DNA from: Fratercula arctica
Lineage: Eukaryota; Chordata; Aves; Charadriiformes; Alcidae
Length of the DNA stretch: 64,000 nt
Direction: 5' to 3'
NCBI GenBank assembly: GCA_947846985.1
Contig: CANTUZ010000014.1
Coordinates: 4,388,374-4,452,373, forward strand
Shown: positions 10,001 through 19,430 of the stretch, in pieces
How positions within the stretch are numbered: position 1 is the stretch's first letter
How the letters are laid out: each line of letters starts with the position of its first letter
The notes under the pieces: generated by a model
The model's database searches: none
What the model was told of the DNA's origin: nothing
What the model saw: only the letters and a program-made list of their open reading frames with translations
Program-made: the position numbers and the translations under genes

Positions 10001-10423
10001 CCGTCCTCATCCTCGACGAAGCCACCAGCGCCTTGGACGGGGAGGGCGAGGCAGCGGTGAGCGGCGGGAGGTGCTGGGCTCGGGGGGGGGTGTCGGAGCC
10101 CCACGGTGGTTCGTGATGGGTGTCGGCATCTCCTGCAGCTGCAGCAGTGGGCGCGGAGCGGGGGGCCCAGGACGGTGCTGCTCATCACCCACTGCCCACG
10201 GATGCTGGAGGCAGCCGACCGCGTCGTGGTGCTGGAACGCGGCGCCGTGGTGGAGACGGGGACGCCTGCCCAGCTGCGGAGCCGCCACGGGCCCTACAGC
10301 CGCCTGCTGCAGCGCTCCCCCGGCGCGGGGCAGCCAGAGACCCCAGGGATGGGCTGCGGGGAGCAGGGGCCCACTCCTGCCCCGGCAGATGCTCCCGGCG
10401 GGAGGGAGATTTGTACGAAATAA
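6553..10423 (+). CDS. TAP2: TAP2, complete (11 exons, 730 aa)
   Basis: Antigen peptide transporter subunit 2, the half-ABC transporter partner of TAP1 in the ER peptide-loading machinery. Exons are 6553-7027, 7113-7221, 7308-7438, 7515-7720, 8666-8863, 8946-9074, 9157-9345, 9432-9605, 9683-9842, 9920-10056 and 10139-10423. They sum to 2193 nt with no frame break, and exons 3-10 have the classic TAP2 lengths (131, 206, 198, 129, 189, 174, 160, 137). A hydrophobic N-terminal domain in exon 1 is followed by the core membrane domain. The ATPase motifs are Walker [10 protein letters not shown] (495-503), Q-loop Q543, signature LSAGE (599-603), Walker B VLILDE (619-624) and switch histidine H654. 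Catalytic E624 and H654 mark the TAP2-type active half-site. Leu496 replaces the usual Pro of Walker A. Confidence 0.97.
7113..7221 (+). CDS. TAP2: TAP2 exon 2
   Basis: A 109-nt exon, phase 1 to 2, encoding [20 protein letters not shown], the conserved beginning of the core membrane domain. Confidence 0.92.
7308..7438 (+). CDS. TAP2: TAP2 exon 3
   Basis: A 131-nt exon, phase 2 to 1, encoding [16 protein letters not shown] and [14 protein letters not shown]. The latter is the intracellular coupling segment typical of TAP2. Confidence 0.94.
7515..7720 (+). CDS. TAP2: TAP2 exon 4
   Basis: A 206-nt exon, phase 1 to 0, encoding [20 protein letters not shown] and two hydrophobic helices. Confidence 0.94.
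7721..8600. repeat. GGGATGG-type minisatellite in TAP2 intron 4
   Basis: Most of the 945-bp intron is made of degenerate GGGATGGTGGGAATGG units. No exon is visible inside. Confidence 0.85.
8666..8863 (+). CDS. TAP2: TAP2 exon 5
   Basis: A 198-nt exon, phase 0 to 0, with [19 protein letters not shown] and the helix leading to ALFILIQR. Confidence 0.95.
8946..9074 (+). CDS. TAP2: TAP2 exon 6
   Basis: A 129-nt exon, phase 0 to 0, with [20 protein letters not shown], the last membrane segment. Confidence 0.95.
9157..9345 (+). CDS. TAP2: TAP2 exon 7
   Basis: A 189-nt exon, phase 0 to 0. It encodes [10 protein letters not shown] and the A-loop region [16 protein letters not shown] at the start of the ATPase domain. 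Confidence 0.95.
9432..9605 (+). CDS. TAP2: TAP2 exon 8 (Walker A)
   Basis: A 174-nt exon, phase 0 to 0, containing GLNGSGKST (P-loop) and [18 protein letters not shown]. Confidence 0.96.
9683..9842 (+). CDS. TAP2: TAP2 exon 9 (Q-loop)
   Basis: A 160-nt exon, phase 0 to 1, starting [19 protein letters not shown]. Confidence 0.96.
9920..10056 (+). CDS. TAP2: TAP2 exon 10 (signature and Walker B)
   Basis: A 137-nt exon, phase 1 to 0, with [16 protein letters not shown] and [12 protein letters not shown]. It is the intact counterpart of the broken exon at 16641-16752. Confidence 0.96.
10139..10423 (+). CDS. TAP2: TAP2 exon 11 (switch His and C-terminus)
   Basis: Encodes [20 protein letters not shown] and a tail that extends somewhat past the usual mammalian end with a Gly/Pro-rich stretch. 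Stop TAA is at 10421-10423. Confidence 0.93.
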   Translation: MQQWARSGGPRTVLLITHCPRMLEAADRVVVLERGAVVETGTPAQLRSRHGPYSRLLQRSPGAGQPETPGMGCGEQGPTPAPADAPGGREICTK

Positions 10424-10424
10424 A
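10419..10424 (+). terminator. TAP2 poly(A) signal overlapping the stop codon
   Basis: AATAAA at 10419-10424 contains the TAA stop at 10421-10423. If used, the 3' UTR would be only about 15-30 nt. No second AATAAA is evident just downstream. Confidence 0.65.
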
Positions 10425-11159
10425 GCAGAATTGCGTTGGAGAGGAGCTGGCTGGGCTGCAGGGGCCAGGGGGAACAGCCCGGCCCGGCGGCAGGGTCTTG
10501 GGTGCTGAAGCCCCACGTTCACCCTCTGGTTGTCACCGCCGCCATGGGAAGCGCGTGGCGCTGACCTCAGCGTGAGATCGTTACTCTGCCGGCCTCCCCC
10601 TCCTGATATCGCAGCCACCATCTCTTATACCCGAGAAGCTTCAGGCGCTTGATTCTGGCACATCGTTCACGTCGATGAAGGACCTGTGCAATGGCTGCAG
10701 GGGTCAGGTCCACCCCGCCATCACAAGTTCCCCATATGTATTGTGGCTCTCCCCCACTGTCCTGATGTCCCACAGGCCCATCACGACGTAAACAGCTCAC
10801 GACAATGTTCCCACTCCAGGTCTACCTCAATCACACCAATTTGGCCACCTGGTCTGCTTGCTCCTTGCGTTGATGGTCTCCAGGGACATGGCCCTTGGGC
10901 ATCTACATGATGGACCTTTACACCCAGGGGCTCTACCCAGGCAGGAAGGTCCAGCCCAGCGGGGGTTACCTCTGTGACCATCGCAGTAGCCACCCCCACA
11001 GGGCACTGGCCACCCTCAACAAGTCAGTACGGAGAGAGGGCACTGGCCACCTTGCTCTAGGCCCAGCTGGGTGGCTTTGACTTCTGCAGCTTCCCTCGAA
11101 GGCAGAAGGATGGCGAGAGCCATTTTACCAAGGCCTGTGGTGGCAGGACAAGAGCCGTG
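10425..11159. other. No recognisable gene
   Basis: Ordinary-composition DNA after TAP2. Two short open frames on the minus strand (10567-10800 and 10781-10999) show no motif I can identify. They may be decayed interspersed-repeat sequence. Confidence 0.5.
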
Positions 11160-11425
11160 GTGTGAAACTGGAAGAGGGGAGATGGCGATTGGACGTTAGG
11201 AATGTTTTACGAGGAGGGTGGTGAGAGGCTGGACCAGGTTGCCCAGAGAAGTCGTGGATGCCCCATCGTTGGGAGTGTTCAAGGTGAGACGGGACAAGGG
11301 GAAACAGCCTCCAGTAGCACCAGGGGAGGTTTAAATTGGACATTAGGAAACACTTCTCTGAAAGGGTTCCAAGCGCTGGAAGAGGCTGCCCAGGGAAGGG
11401 GCTGAGTCACCATCCAGCACCTCAA
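11160..11425 (+). mobile_element. CR1 LINE 3' fragments (two adjacent, plus orientation)
   Basis: Two adjacent pieces carry CR1 3'-region landmarks: GGTTGCCCAGAGAAG followed by GTGGATGCCCCATC at about 11239, and TTGGACATTAGGAAACACTT followed by GAGGCTGCCCAGGG at about 11335-11395. Neither is full length. Confidence 0.75.
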
Positions 11426-11429
11426 ATGT

Positions 11430-11645
11430 CTTTCTTCTCATGGAGGGCCCAAAACTGAACACAGCATTCAAGGTACGACCTCACCAGGGTCGTACGGGGG
11501 GACTATCACTGCCCCAGTGCTGCTGGCCACAGTGTTCCTGCTAAGGCCAAGGATGCTGTTGGCCGCCGTGGCCACCTGGGCACACTGCTGTGTCATACAC
11601 CTCTTGTTTCTACAGTAGCCCACGGGTGCACCTTTGGATCCTTGA
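11430..11645 (-). mobile_element. CR1 LINE fragment (minus orientation)
   Basis: GGCCCAAAACTGAACACAG through GGCCACCTGGGCACACTGCT is the antisense of the segment present at about 32585-32740 in the intronic CR1 copy. It is diverged and truncated at both ends. Confidence 0.7.
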
Positions 11646-12845
11646 AGTATCTTCACTTCCTTGAAGCATTGACTTTCAAGTCAAGGCCAGGGACACACGG
11701 AGCCTCCGGACCGGTCGCTTCTCCCACTCAGTTCCCATTGGGCTCCCCTCAGCTCCCAACGCACCAACTGGGATCGCCCCGTCCCTCCAGAAATCTGGAT
11801 GTGTCCTGTCCCCTTGTACCCCAATGCCATTAGGGGTAACTGTCCACCAGGGCCCGATGTCCCCCTGACCATGGGACTGATGTCCCAGGCCAATGAATCC
11901 CTCTGCCTGGCCAGGGACAGGACCCCTAGGCCTGATCAGAGCGTTCATCAGAGCCTTTTCACCCTCAGAGCAGCTCGCCTCTCTCTTGCCCAGCCTACGT
12001 TGCATGGACGTAGGTACCGTCCCGCTGCCCAGGGTACCACGGCCAGGTTGCTGGTGCACGTTGGTGTGCTCCATGCAAATGTCCGCCATGTGAGCTGGAT
12101 GCCATCCAGATCTTTGGGGACCCAATTGTTGTCCAGGTCACTGTAGGCCACCACGAATGCCCTCAGGTACCAGATACCTTCCTCTCTGGTAGACCACTTA
12201 CCTCACTGGGTTGGTTACAAGATTTTCCTCAAGAGGACACTTCGCCTTCACACTCAAGAAGAGCCACCTCCAGGGCCTGCGGGTGGCTGCCCCTCTTCTG
12301 ATCCAGTGACCCCACAGGCGCCAGCGATGGATCCCAGCTTCCCAACCTTCTAGTTCCAGTCTGTCAGTCCCTCCATCCCAGCACGGGAACAACCAGGGAG
12401 CAAATGCCTTCACCTGGCTGATGGATGAAACCGTTCCCCGTATCCTCTGGTCAGGGATAGGGACCAGGTCGTTTCTGCCTCTGCCCCCTCTCGGGAGGAG
12501 CTGCTGCTTCTCTTATGGACACAGTTGACCTCCACTTCCATTGTGTCTCCTTGGCCACAAGAGCAGCTGTTTTAGTTCAGAGTTGAGCCCCTGGTTCAGT
12601 TGCAGCGACCGTTTGCGTGACCTCAAACCAGCAAACATTTGTCTTGGTGCCCATCTGCATGGCCTCGGGGCAGGAGGGCTTCTTCTCAGCACCTGTTTAT
12701 GGAGCCTCACAGCAGGAGAGCTTCTGCTCAGCTTCCATCTAGGTGGCCTCAGAGCTCACCACCCCCACCGCAGGGACAAGGATGCCCAGTCGTGTCCTGA
12801 AGAGAAGCTCCCCAGTCCCCCTCGACCCCCTCTTTTCCATTTTTG
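11646..12845. other. No recognisable gene; probable old interspersed repeats
   Basis: Moderate-GC sequence with short open frames on both strands (the longest about 150 codons on the minus strand at 11676-12125) that match nothing I recognise. It lies between CR1 remnants. Confidence 0.45.
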
Positions 12846-13056
12846 TCGTGGAGTAGGACATGAAAGAGCTGTCAAGCATTGGAACAGGCTGCCCAGGGCA
12901 GTGGTGGCATCACCATCCCTGGAGGTATTTAAAGGCCGGGCAGACGCGGTGCTGAGGGACATGGTTTATTGGTGGCTTTGGCAGTGTTAGGCGGATGGTT
13001 GGGCTCCCTGATCTTGAAAGTCCCTTCCAACCTCGACCATTCTATGATTCTGTGAT
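12846..13056 (+). mobile_element. CR1 LINE 3' end
   Basis: TTGGAACAGGCTGCCCAGGG, then TTGAAAGTCCCTTCCAACCT, then the terminal ATTCTATGATTCTGTGAT repeat characteristic of CR1 3' ends. Severely 5' truncated. Confidence 0.85.
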
Positions 13057-13943
13057 ACTCCCACTAGTTTGGGTCGTCTGCCTGGTTGTGTCCCCTCTCA
13101 ACCTCTTGCACATCCCAATCTGGTCACCAGGGGGCGAGTGAGAAACAGAGAAGACCTTGAGCTCTGCCAACGCTCTTCAGCTCCAGCGCTGGGTCACCAA
13201 CGACGTGGTCACCAATGTGGGCTGCGAGCAAGAAAATCAACCCTATCCCAGCCCAAACCAGCCCGGCTCCCTGTTACGGTGTGAGAAAACCCCTAAGAAT
13301 TCCTTGTCGTTTAGACAATTGTTCTATCACCCGATGATCCCTCCCCACCCGGAAAGGGGAACCGGGAAAAAAACAAGGAAACCCGAGGGTTGAAATAGAT
13401 GTAATAGAAGACAATCAAATAATTAATGATAATACTAAAGAACCTGTATTAATCCCGATCCTAATATAAGAGATAGAAGACTCCTACTCAGCCGATTCTA
13501 CCAGCAGAAGCCGTGCGCTCCCCGCAGGGGACGGCCAACGTGGGACCCTGCGAGCGCTGCGGCTTTGGAGGAAGGGAAGGGTCAGGACTCCGGCACCGGG
13601 GCAAGGAGTTCTCTGGACCGTCACCATCGAGGGAGAGAGAGACCTACACAGCAAACTTTCAATTCATCTCAAATGTGACGTTCTCGGTATGAAATAACCC
13701 CGTTGGCCAGGCTGGGTCAAGTGCCCGGGTCTCGCTCCTCCTCATCCCCGCACCCGGCAAAGCTCGAAAACACTCAGACCTTGAATCCCACATGGCTTAG
13801 CGGCCTATAAAGTAAATGCTGTTTTCCACAGCATTAGAGGAGAAATCAGCCCTGTGTCGCTCAACCCAGGACACCCTCGAGCCGAGGCCGGGAGAGCAGC
13901 ACTGGGAGAGGAGGCACAGCCCGAGGGAGGGCGGGGACTGGCC
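13057..13943. other. No recognisable gene; includes an AT-rich patch
   Basis: An AT-rich segment at about 13390-13500 stands out against the GC-rich surroundings. It is followed by CpG-containing unique-looking sequence up to the minus-strand poly(A) signal at 13944. A retroviral LTR or other insertion is possible but no defining ends were found. Confidence 0.4.
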
Positions 13944-14393
13944 TTTATTATGAGTTAGGAAATACACATTTGCAAAATTAAAACACAGCTAATAATTGCC
14001 TTGCGTAGGATTTAAAAGAATCGGAAAATCGGAAGTGGGAAGAAGACCCAGCACCACGGCGGGGGCAGCGGGACAAGCTCTCTCTGCAGGCAGCTCCCAG
14101 CTGCCCCCAGCTCCTCGCTGCCTCCAGCCGCTGAGAGGGCAGGGGGCCGCATCCAGCCACGCGCCGGCCCCTCGCACAGCGCTCAGGCGGTGATCCCTGC
14201 AGGGACGGCAGGAACAGACAGTGTCACCCAGGGCCACCTCCCTCCCCCCAACCCTCTGCTCTGGGGGTCTCGGTACCCCCCTCCCGCAGCCGGGGGTTGC
14301 CGGGGGTCCCACGAGGCAGCACGGAGAGCTGGGGCCGCCCCGTCCCTCCCCACGCCGTACCTGTGTCTGATCCGCCGGACCCACCGTCTGTGC
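13944..14393 (-). pseudogene. Probable 3' end of an MHC class I gene (last two exons and 3' UTR)
   Basis: On the minus strand there is a 33-nt exon (14393-14361) and a terminal exon with stop TGA at 14185-14183 (coding part 14196-14183). They join in phase to encode GTDGGSGGSDTGITA. Both have good splice sites (CTCTCTCGCAG and CGTCCCTGCAG acceptors; CAG/GTACGG donor). A 3' UTR of about 240 nt ends at AATAAA (14185 down to 13949-13944). The Gly/Ser-rich tail, 33-nt exon size and phase-1 borders resemble exons 7 and 8 of avian class I genes. No transmembrane or alpha-domain exon is visible upstream, where minisatellites begin. The call is an inference; another membrane-protein tail is possible. 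Confidence 0.42.
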
Positions 14394-14713
14394 CTGCGAG
14401 AGAGAAACAGCCGTGAGCTGCCGGCCCCGGGCTCGCTACGGGCACGGTGCATGTGCCAGGAGCCGGCCAGGAGCCACGGCTGCGCCGCAGCCACCGGGAG
14501 AGGAGGATGGTGCCGCGAGCGCCAGAGGGGACACACAACCTCTTCCATACGTCCCCCCTGGACAGCCCCGATGCTGCCAACATCTGCCCCTCCACCACCT
14601 CCTTGAAACCCTCCCGGCATCGGGGACAATTAATTACAGCAAGGCAGAGCCTGGGGCCGTTGGCTCAAGAGAAAGGAATGATGCAAAAATCGTCGCCTTG
14701 CAAGGATTTATGG
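14394..14713. other. Sequence upstream of the class I-like tail, no exon found
   Basis: GC-rich at first, then an AT-richer patch at 14620-14713. I looked for a hydrophobic transmembrane exon on the minus strand and found none. Confidence 0.4.
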
Positions 14714-14990
14714 TGATTAGTAATCGTTAGCGTTGCGTTGGTCATCACGGTGTCATGGGTTAGTGGAAGGAGTCCCAGGATGGGAGTGGTGGGATGGGGG
14801 GCCACCGCCTCTTCAGGAGGATTAGCCATCGTTAGCGTTGGTCATCGTGGTGTCATGGGCCAGGGGAAGGAGTCCCAGGATGGGAGTGGTGGGATGGGGG
14901 GGCCACCACCTCTTCAGGAGGATTAGCCATCGTTGGTGTTGGTCATCGTGGTGCCATGGACCAGTGGAAGGAGACCCGCTGGAGCAGGCT
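14714..14990. repeat. About 101-105-bp tandem repeat, three copies
   Basis: Units starting GATTAGCCATCGTTAGCG at about 14715, 14820 and 14921, each with CCCAGGATGGGAGTGGTGGG and a CCACC-CCTCTTCAGGAG end. Copies are highly similar. Confidence 0.85.
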
Positions 14991-15500
14991 CCTGGCAGGA
15001 CACGGTGGGGAGATACAGGAACACGGTGGGGAGAGCATGGGGACACAGAGGTGGTGGGGAGGGTGTGGGGACACGGTGGGGGAGAGAAGGACATGGTAGG
15101 GACATGGCACGTGGACTTGGGGACACAATGGGGAGGGCATGGGGACACAGACATGGTGGGGTGACATGGGGACGTGGAGGGGAGGTCATAGGGACATGGA
15201 CGTGGCAGGGACATGGCGGGGGGACATGGAGAGACATGCCAGGTGGACGTGGCGAGGAGGACTTGGGGAGATGGACATGGTGGGGGGACACAGGGACAAG
15301 GACATGGTGGGGGGGCATAGTGGGGACATTGCAGGTGGACATGGTGGGGCAGGTGTGGGGACATGGTGGAGGGACATGGGGACATGATGGAGACATGGCC
15401 GGTGGACAGTGGGACACGGGGACACAGACAGGGTGAGGGGGCTGTGGGGACACGGAGAGAACACGGCGGGGAGGGCATGAGGGGGGCCGGGGACACCAGG
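14991..15500. repeat. G-rich GGGGACATGG minisatellite
   Basis: Degenerate units of GGGGACATGGTGG type. No exon seen. Confidence 0.8.
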
Positions 15501-15535
15501 AGAGAGGGGGTGCACGGTTGTCACCTCTGTCCCCT

Positions 15536-16625
15536 CAGGGTGTCCCCCTGCCGTGTCCCCAGCCATCCCTGCAACATCCCTGCCACGTCCCTGCTGAGTC
15601 GCCAGCCATCCCCACTACGTCCGTGCCGTGTCACTGCCAGGTCCCAGCTGTGTCCCCAGCCGTGTCCCCAGCCATCGCCACCGTGTCCCCACCGTGTCCC
15701 TTGCCATGTCCCTCCCATGTCCCCTGCCATGTCCCAGCCATGCTCCTGCAGTCTCCCCTGCCACGTCCCCACCGTGTCCTTACCACATCTCATGTCCCCA
15801 CCATAACCCAAGCCATCCCCGCCATGTCCCTGCCACGTCCCCTGCCACGTCCCAGCCATGTCCCTGCCACGTCCCCTCCCACGTCCCAGCCATGTCCCCA
15901 CCATGTCCCCTGCCACATCCCAGCCATGTCCCCACCATGTCCCTGCCACGTCCCCTCCCACGTCTCAGCCATGTCCCCACCATGTCCCTGCCACATCCCC
16001 AGCCATGTCCCCTGCCATGTCCCCTCCCACATCCCCAGCCATGTCCCAACCATGTCCCCTGCCACGTCCCCAGCCACGTCTCTGCCACGTCCCAGCCATG
16101 TCCCCACCATGTCCCCTGCCACGTCCCCAGCCATGTCCCCACCATGTCCCCTGCCACGTCCCCAGCCACGTCCCTGCCACGTCCCCTCCCACGTCCCAGC
16201 CATGTCCCCACCATGTCCCCTGCCACGTCCCCAGCCACGTCCCTGCCACGTCCCCTCCCACGTCCCAGCCATGTCCCCACCATGTCCCCTGCCACGTCCC
16301 AGACATGTCCCAACAATGTCCCCTGCCGAGTCACCAGCCACCCCCATCACATCCCCAGCTGTCCCCTCTCTGTCCCTGCCACATCCCCACTATATCCCCG
16401 CCGTGTCCCCAGCCATGTCCCCTGCCACGTCCCCATCATGTCCTTGCCACATCCTCACCATGTCCCCAGCCCCACCTCTGCTACATCTCTGCCATGTCCC
16501 CAAAGTATCCCCAGCCGTCCCCTCCGCCACAGCTGGCCACCATCCCCCAGGAGCCAGAGCTGGGTGCAGGTGACGGTGGCAGCCCGCCGGGGGTGTCCCC
16601 ACCCCATGTCCCCATGTCCCCTGAC
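15536..16625. repeat. C-rich minisatellite (GCCATGTCCC / GCCACGTCCC)
   Basis: Dozens of 9-18-bp units such as CCCCTGCCACGTCCCAGCCATG, homogeneous in the centre (15840-16310). It ends just before the TAP1-type exon relic. Confidence 0.85.
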
Positions 16626-16640
16626 CCGGGCCTCGCGCAG

Positions 16641-16752
16641 AGGTTGGGGACAGCAGCAGGCGGTGGCCATTGCTCATGTCCTGGAGAGGGACCCCCGTGT
16701 CCTTGTCCTCGATGAGCCCACCAGCGCCTTGGAGGCCAAGAGCCAGCTGCAG
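16641..16752 (+). pseudogene. TAP1-type ATPase exon relic with a 25-nt deletion
   Basis: Between an acceptor (CGCAG at 16636-16640) and a donor (CAG/GTGGGA at 16750-16755) lies a 112-nt remnant. It encodes AVAIAHVLERDPRVLVLDEP followed by TSALEAKSQLQ, the Walker B / D-loop region of a TAP ATPase. The SQLQ ending is TAP1-like. TAP exons at this position are 137 nt (compare TAP2 9920-10056). The start GAGGTTGGGG is joined directly to CAGCAGCAGGCGGTGGCC, which removes the signature motif and shifts the frame. It lies in opposite orientation to TAP1 at 231-4255. No neighbouring TAP exons were found. Confidence 0.75.
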
Positions 16753-16829
16753 GTGGGAGGTGACATCTGTGTCCCCTCGGGCACCCTGGTGCCTGGGGGT
16801 CCCCTGGGTCCCTGCCCCTGTGGTCCCCA

Positions 16830-17965
16830 CTTCTAGTGTCCCCTGGTCCCCGTCTTCCCTGGGTCCCTGGCACCTGCGTCCCCACGATCCCCACTTCTAG
16901 TGTCCCCTTGGTCCCTGGTCCCCGTGTCCCCTGTGTCACCGTGTCCCCTGGTCCCTCTCCCAGGATGGGGGCACCAGGGACAGAAATGGGGACACCAGGA
17001 GCTCGGATGGGGACATTAAGAGATAGGATGGGGACACCAGGAACCGGGATGGGGACATTAAGAGATGGGATGGGGACACCAGGAACCAGGATGGGGACAG
17101 TGGGGGCGAGGATGGGGACACTGAGAACACTGATGGGGACACTGAGAGGAGGGATGGGGACAACGGAAGCTGGGATGGGGACACTAAGAGGTGGGACAGA
17201 GACACTGGGAGCCAGGATGGGGACACCAGGGACAGGGATGGGGACACTGGGGACGGGGATGGGGACACCGGGGATGGGGACACGAGGGACGGGGATGGGG
17301 ACACTGGGGATGGAGACACAGAGACGGGGATGGGGACACCGGGGACGGGGATGGGGACACCGGGGACGGGGACATGGGGACAGGGATGGGGACACCAGGG
17401 ATGGGGACACAGGGACGGGGATGGGGACACCGGGGATGGGGACACCGGGGACGGGGATGGGGACATGGGGACAGGGATGGGGACACCAGGGATGGGGACG
17501 CAGGGATGGGGACATGAGGGATGGGGACACAGGGACGGGGACACAGGGACGGGGATGGGGACACAGGGACAGGGATGGGGACACCGGGGAAGGGGACACG
17601 AGGGATGAGGACACAGGGACAAGGATGGGGACACCAGGGATGGGGATGGGGACACCGGGGATGGGGACACAGAGACAGGGATGAGGACACCAGGGACGGG
17701 GATGGGGACACCAGGGACAAGGATGGGGACACCAGGGATGGGGACACCAGGGATGGGGACACCAGGGATGGGGAGACCAGGGATGGGGACACAGAGACAG
17801 GGATGGGGACACCAGGGATGGGGACACCAGGGACAAGGATGGGGACACACCAGGGATGGGGAGACCAGGGATGGGGACACCAGGGACAAGGATGGGGACA
17901 CCATGGATGGGGAGACCAGGGACGGGGATGGGGACACCGGGGATGGGGACCTGGGGGGGTGGTGG
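16830..17965. repeat. GGATGGGGACACC minisatellite
   Basis: Units of 12-30 bp built from GGATGGGGACACCAGGGAC and GGGGATGGGGACACCGGGGA. The 3' half (17620-17960) is the most homogeneous. Confidence 0.9.
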
Positions 17966-18240
17966 TGGGTGCACCATGGGGTGGGGTCATGTGACCCTCC
18001 CCCCCCCCCGTTTCTCAGGCCCCCTCCACCCCCCCCCGGCCGCCTGGTCCCCCCCCCCCCCCCCCTCGTTACCTCATGCCGAGAAAATTCCTTGGCCGGA
18101 GCAGCCGCGGGGCTGGGCCAGGGCCGGCCCCCCCCCAGCGCTGCCTCTGCCCCACACATTCACCAGCCCCACACACGCCCCACGCGTGCCCCAGGGATGC
18201 CCCCAGCCCCACGTGTGTTGCGCGGACCCTCCCTGCCCCA
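17966..18240. other. C-rich non-repetitive spacer, no gene recognised
   Basis: Poly-C runs (18000-18065) followed by unique GC-rich sequence up to 18240. A possible minus-strand donor (GAG/GTAACG near 18070) is isolated and not enough to call an exon. Confidence 0.4.
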
Positions 18241-19060
18241 CAGATGACTGTGACACACACCCCCCCCCCCAGCCCCACACGTGCCCCATATGTGCCCCCC
18301 AGCCCCACTCGTGCCCCCCAAGCCCCACTAGTGCCCCCCAGCCCCCCCCAGCCTCACTCATGCCCCACTCGTGCCCACCAGCCCCACATCAGCTCCCCCC
18401 AGCCCCACTCGTGCCTGACTCGTGCCCCCCCAGCCCCACATGTGCTCCTCCCAGCCCCACTCGTGCCCCCCAGCCCCACTCGTGCTTCCCCCCAGCCCCA
18501 CTCGTGCCCCCCAGCCCCATATATGTTCCCCCCCAGCCCCACTCGTGCCCCCCCAGCCCCACATGTGCTCCCCCCAGCCCCACATGTGACCTCCCCACCC
18601 CACTCCTGCCCCCAGCCCCACATGTGCTCCTCCCAGCCCCACTCGTGCCCCCCCAGCACCACATACGCCCCCCCAGCCCCACTCGTGCCCCCCCAACCCC
18701 ACATATGACCCCCCAGCCCCACGCGTGCCCCCCAGCCCCACATGTGCTCCCCCAGCCCCACTCATTCTCCTCCCCAACCCCACATATGACCCCCCCAGCC
18801 CCACATATGCTTCCCCCCAGCACTACTCGTGCCCCCCAGCCCCACATATAACCTCCCCAACCCACTCGTGCCCCCCCAGCCCCACTCGCGCTCCCCCCCA
18901 ACCCCTCATATGACCCCCCAGCCCCACTCGTGCCCCCCCAGCCCCACATATGCTCCCCCCAGCTCCACATATGACCCCCCCAGCCCCACTCGTGCCCCCC
19001 AGCCCCACTCGTGGCCCCCCCCAGCCCCACGCGCGCCCCCCTCCTGTCCCCCCCCCCCCG
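18241..19060. repeat. About 19-bp CCCCAGCCCCACTCGTGCC minisatellite
   Basis: About 40 units of CAGCCCCACTCGTGCCCCC with CACATATGA variants. It is strongly C-biased on the plus strand. Confidence 0.9.
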
Positions 19061-19430
19061 CCCCACATGTGCCGGCCCCGCCCCTCCCGGGGGGCGATGA
19101 GCGAACCGCCCGCCCCGGCCAAGGACAACCCCCCCCCCCGCCCCCCCCTTCCCCCCCCCCCCGGGGACGCAGGCGGCCGGGCCCCCACCCCCCGCCCGAC
19201 CCTGCCAGGCCTCGTGGCGAACCCACGTGCCCCCCCCCCACCCCCCCCGACACCCCCACCCCCCCTCCTTAGGGGACCCAGGCGTCCGGGTGACCCCTGA
19301 CCCCCCCCCCCCCCGTGTCCCCCCCCCCAGTGTCCTGCAGCAACAGCAGCAGCAACAACAACGCCGGGGGGGCGAGGGGGGGCCAGGCTGAGTCACCACC
19401 ACACCCGGGTTTGGCCCCCGCAGCCGGCTG
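19061..19430. other. C-homopolymer-rich spacer with an AP-1 core
   Basis: Long C runs, then a short unique segment that includes TGAGTCA (19389-19395) and a CAG/CAA-rich patch. No coding feature is supported. Confidence 0.4.

Noticed and set aside
11676..12125. 149-codon minus-strand open frame between CR1 fragments
   Set aside because: No recognisable motif, no splice or promoter context. It might be old repeat sequence, but no element end was found.
13390..13560. AT-rich patch as a retroviral LTR
   Set aside because: No TG...CA ends, target-site duplication, primer-binding site or internal coding sequence was visible.
16481..18159. Minus-strand frames of about 400-500 codons rich in VPIPGVP
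   Set aside because: Antisense reading of the GGATGGGGACACC minisatellite.
18070..18159. Possible minus-strand first exon (MCGAEAALGGG...) with a GAG/GTAACG donor
   Set aside because: An isolated ATG and donor in C-rich DNA; no following exon or promoter evidence.
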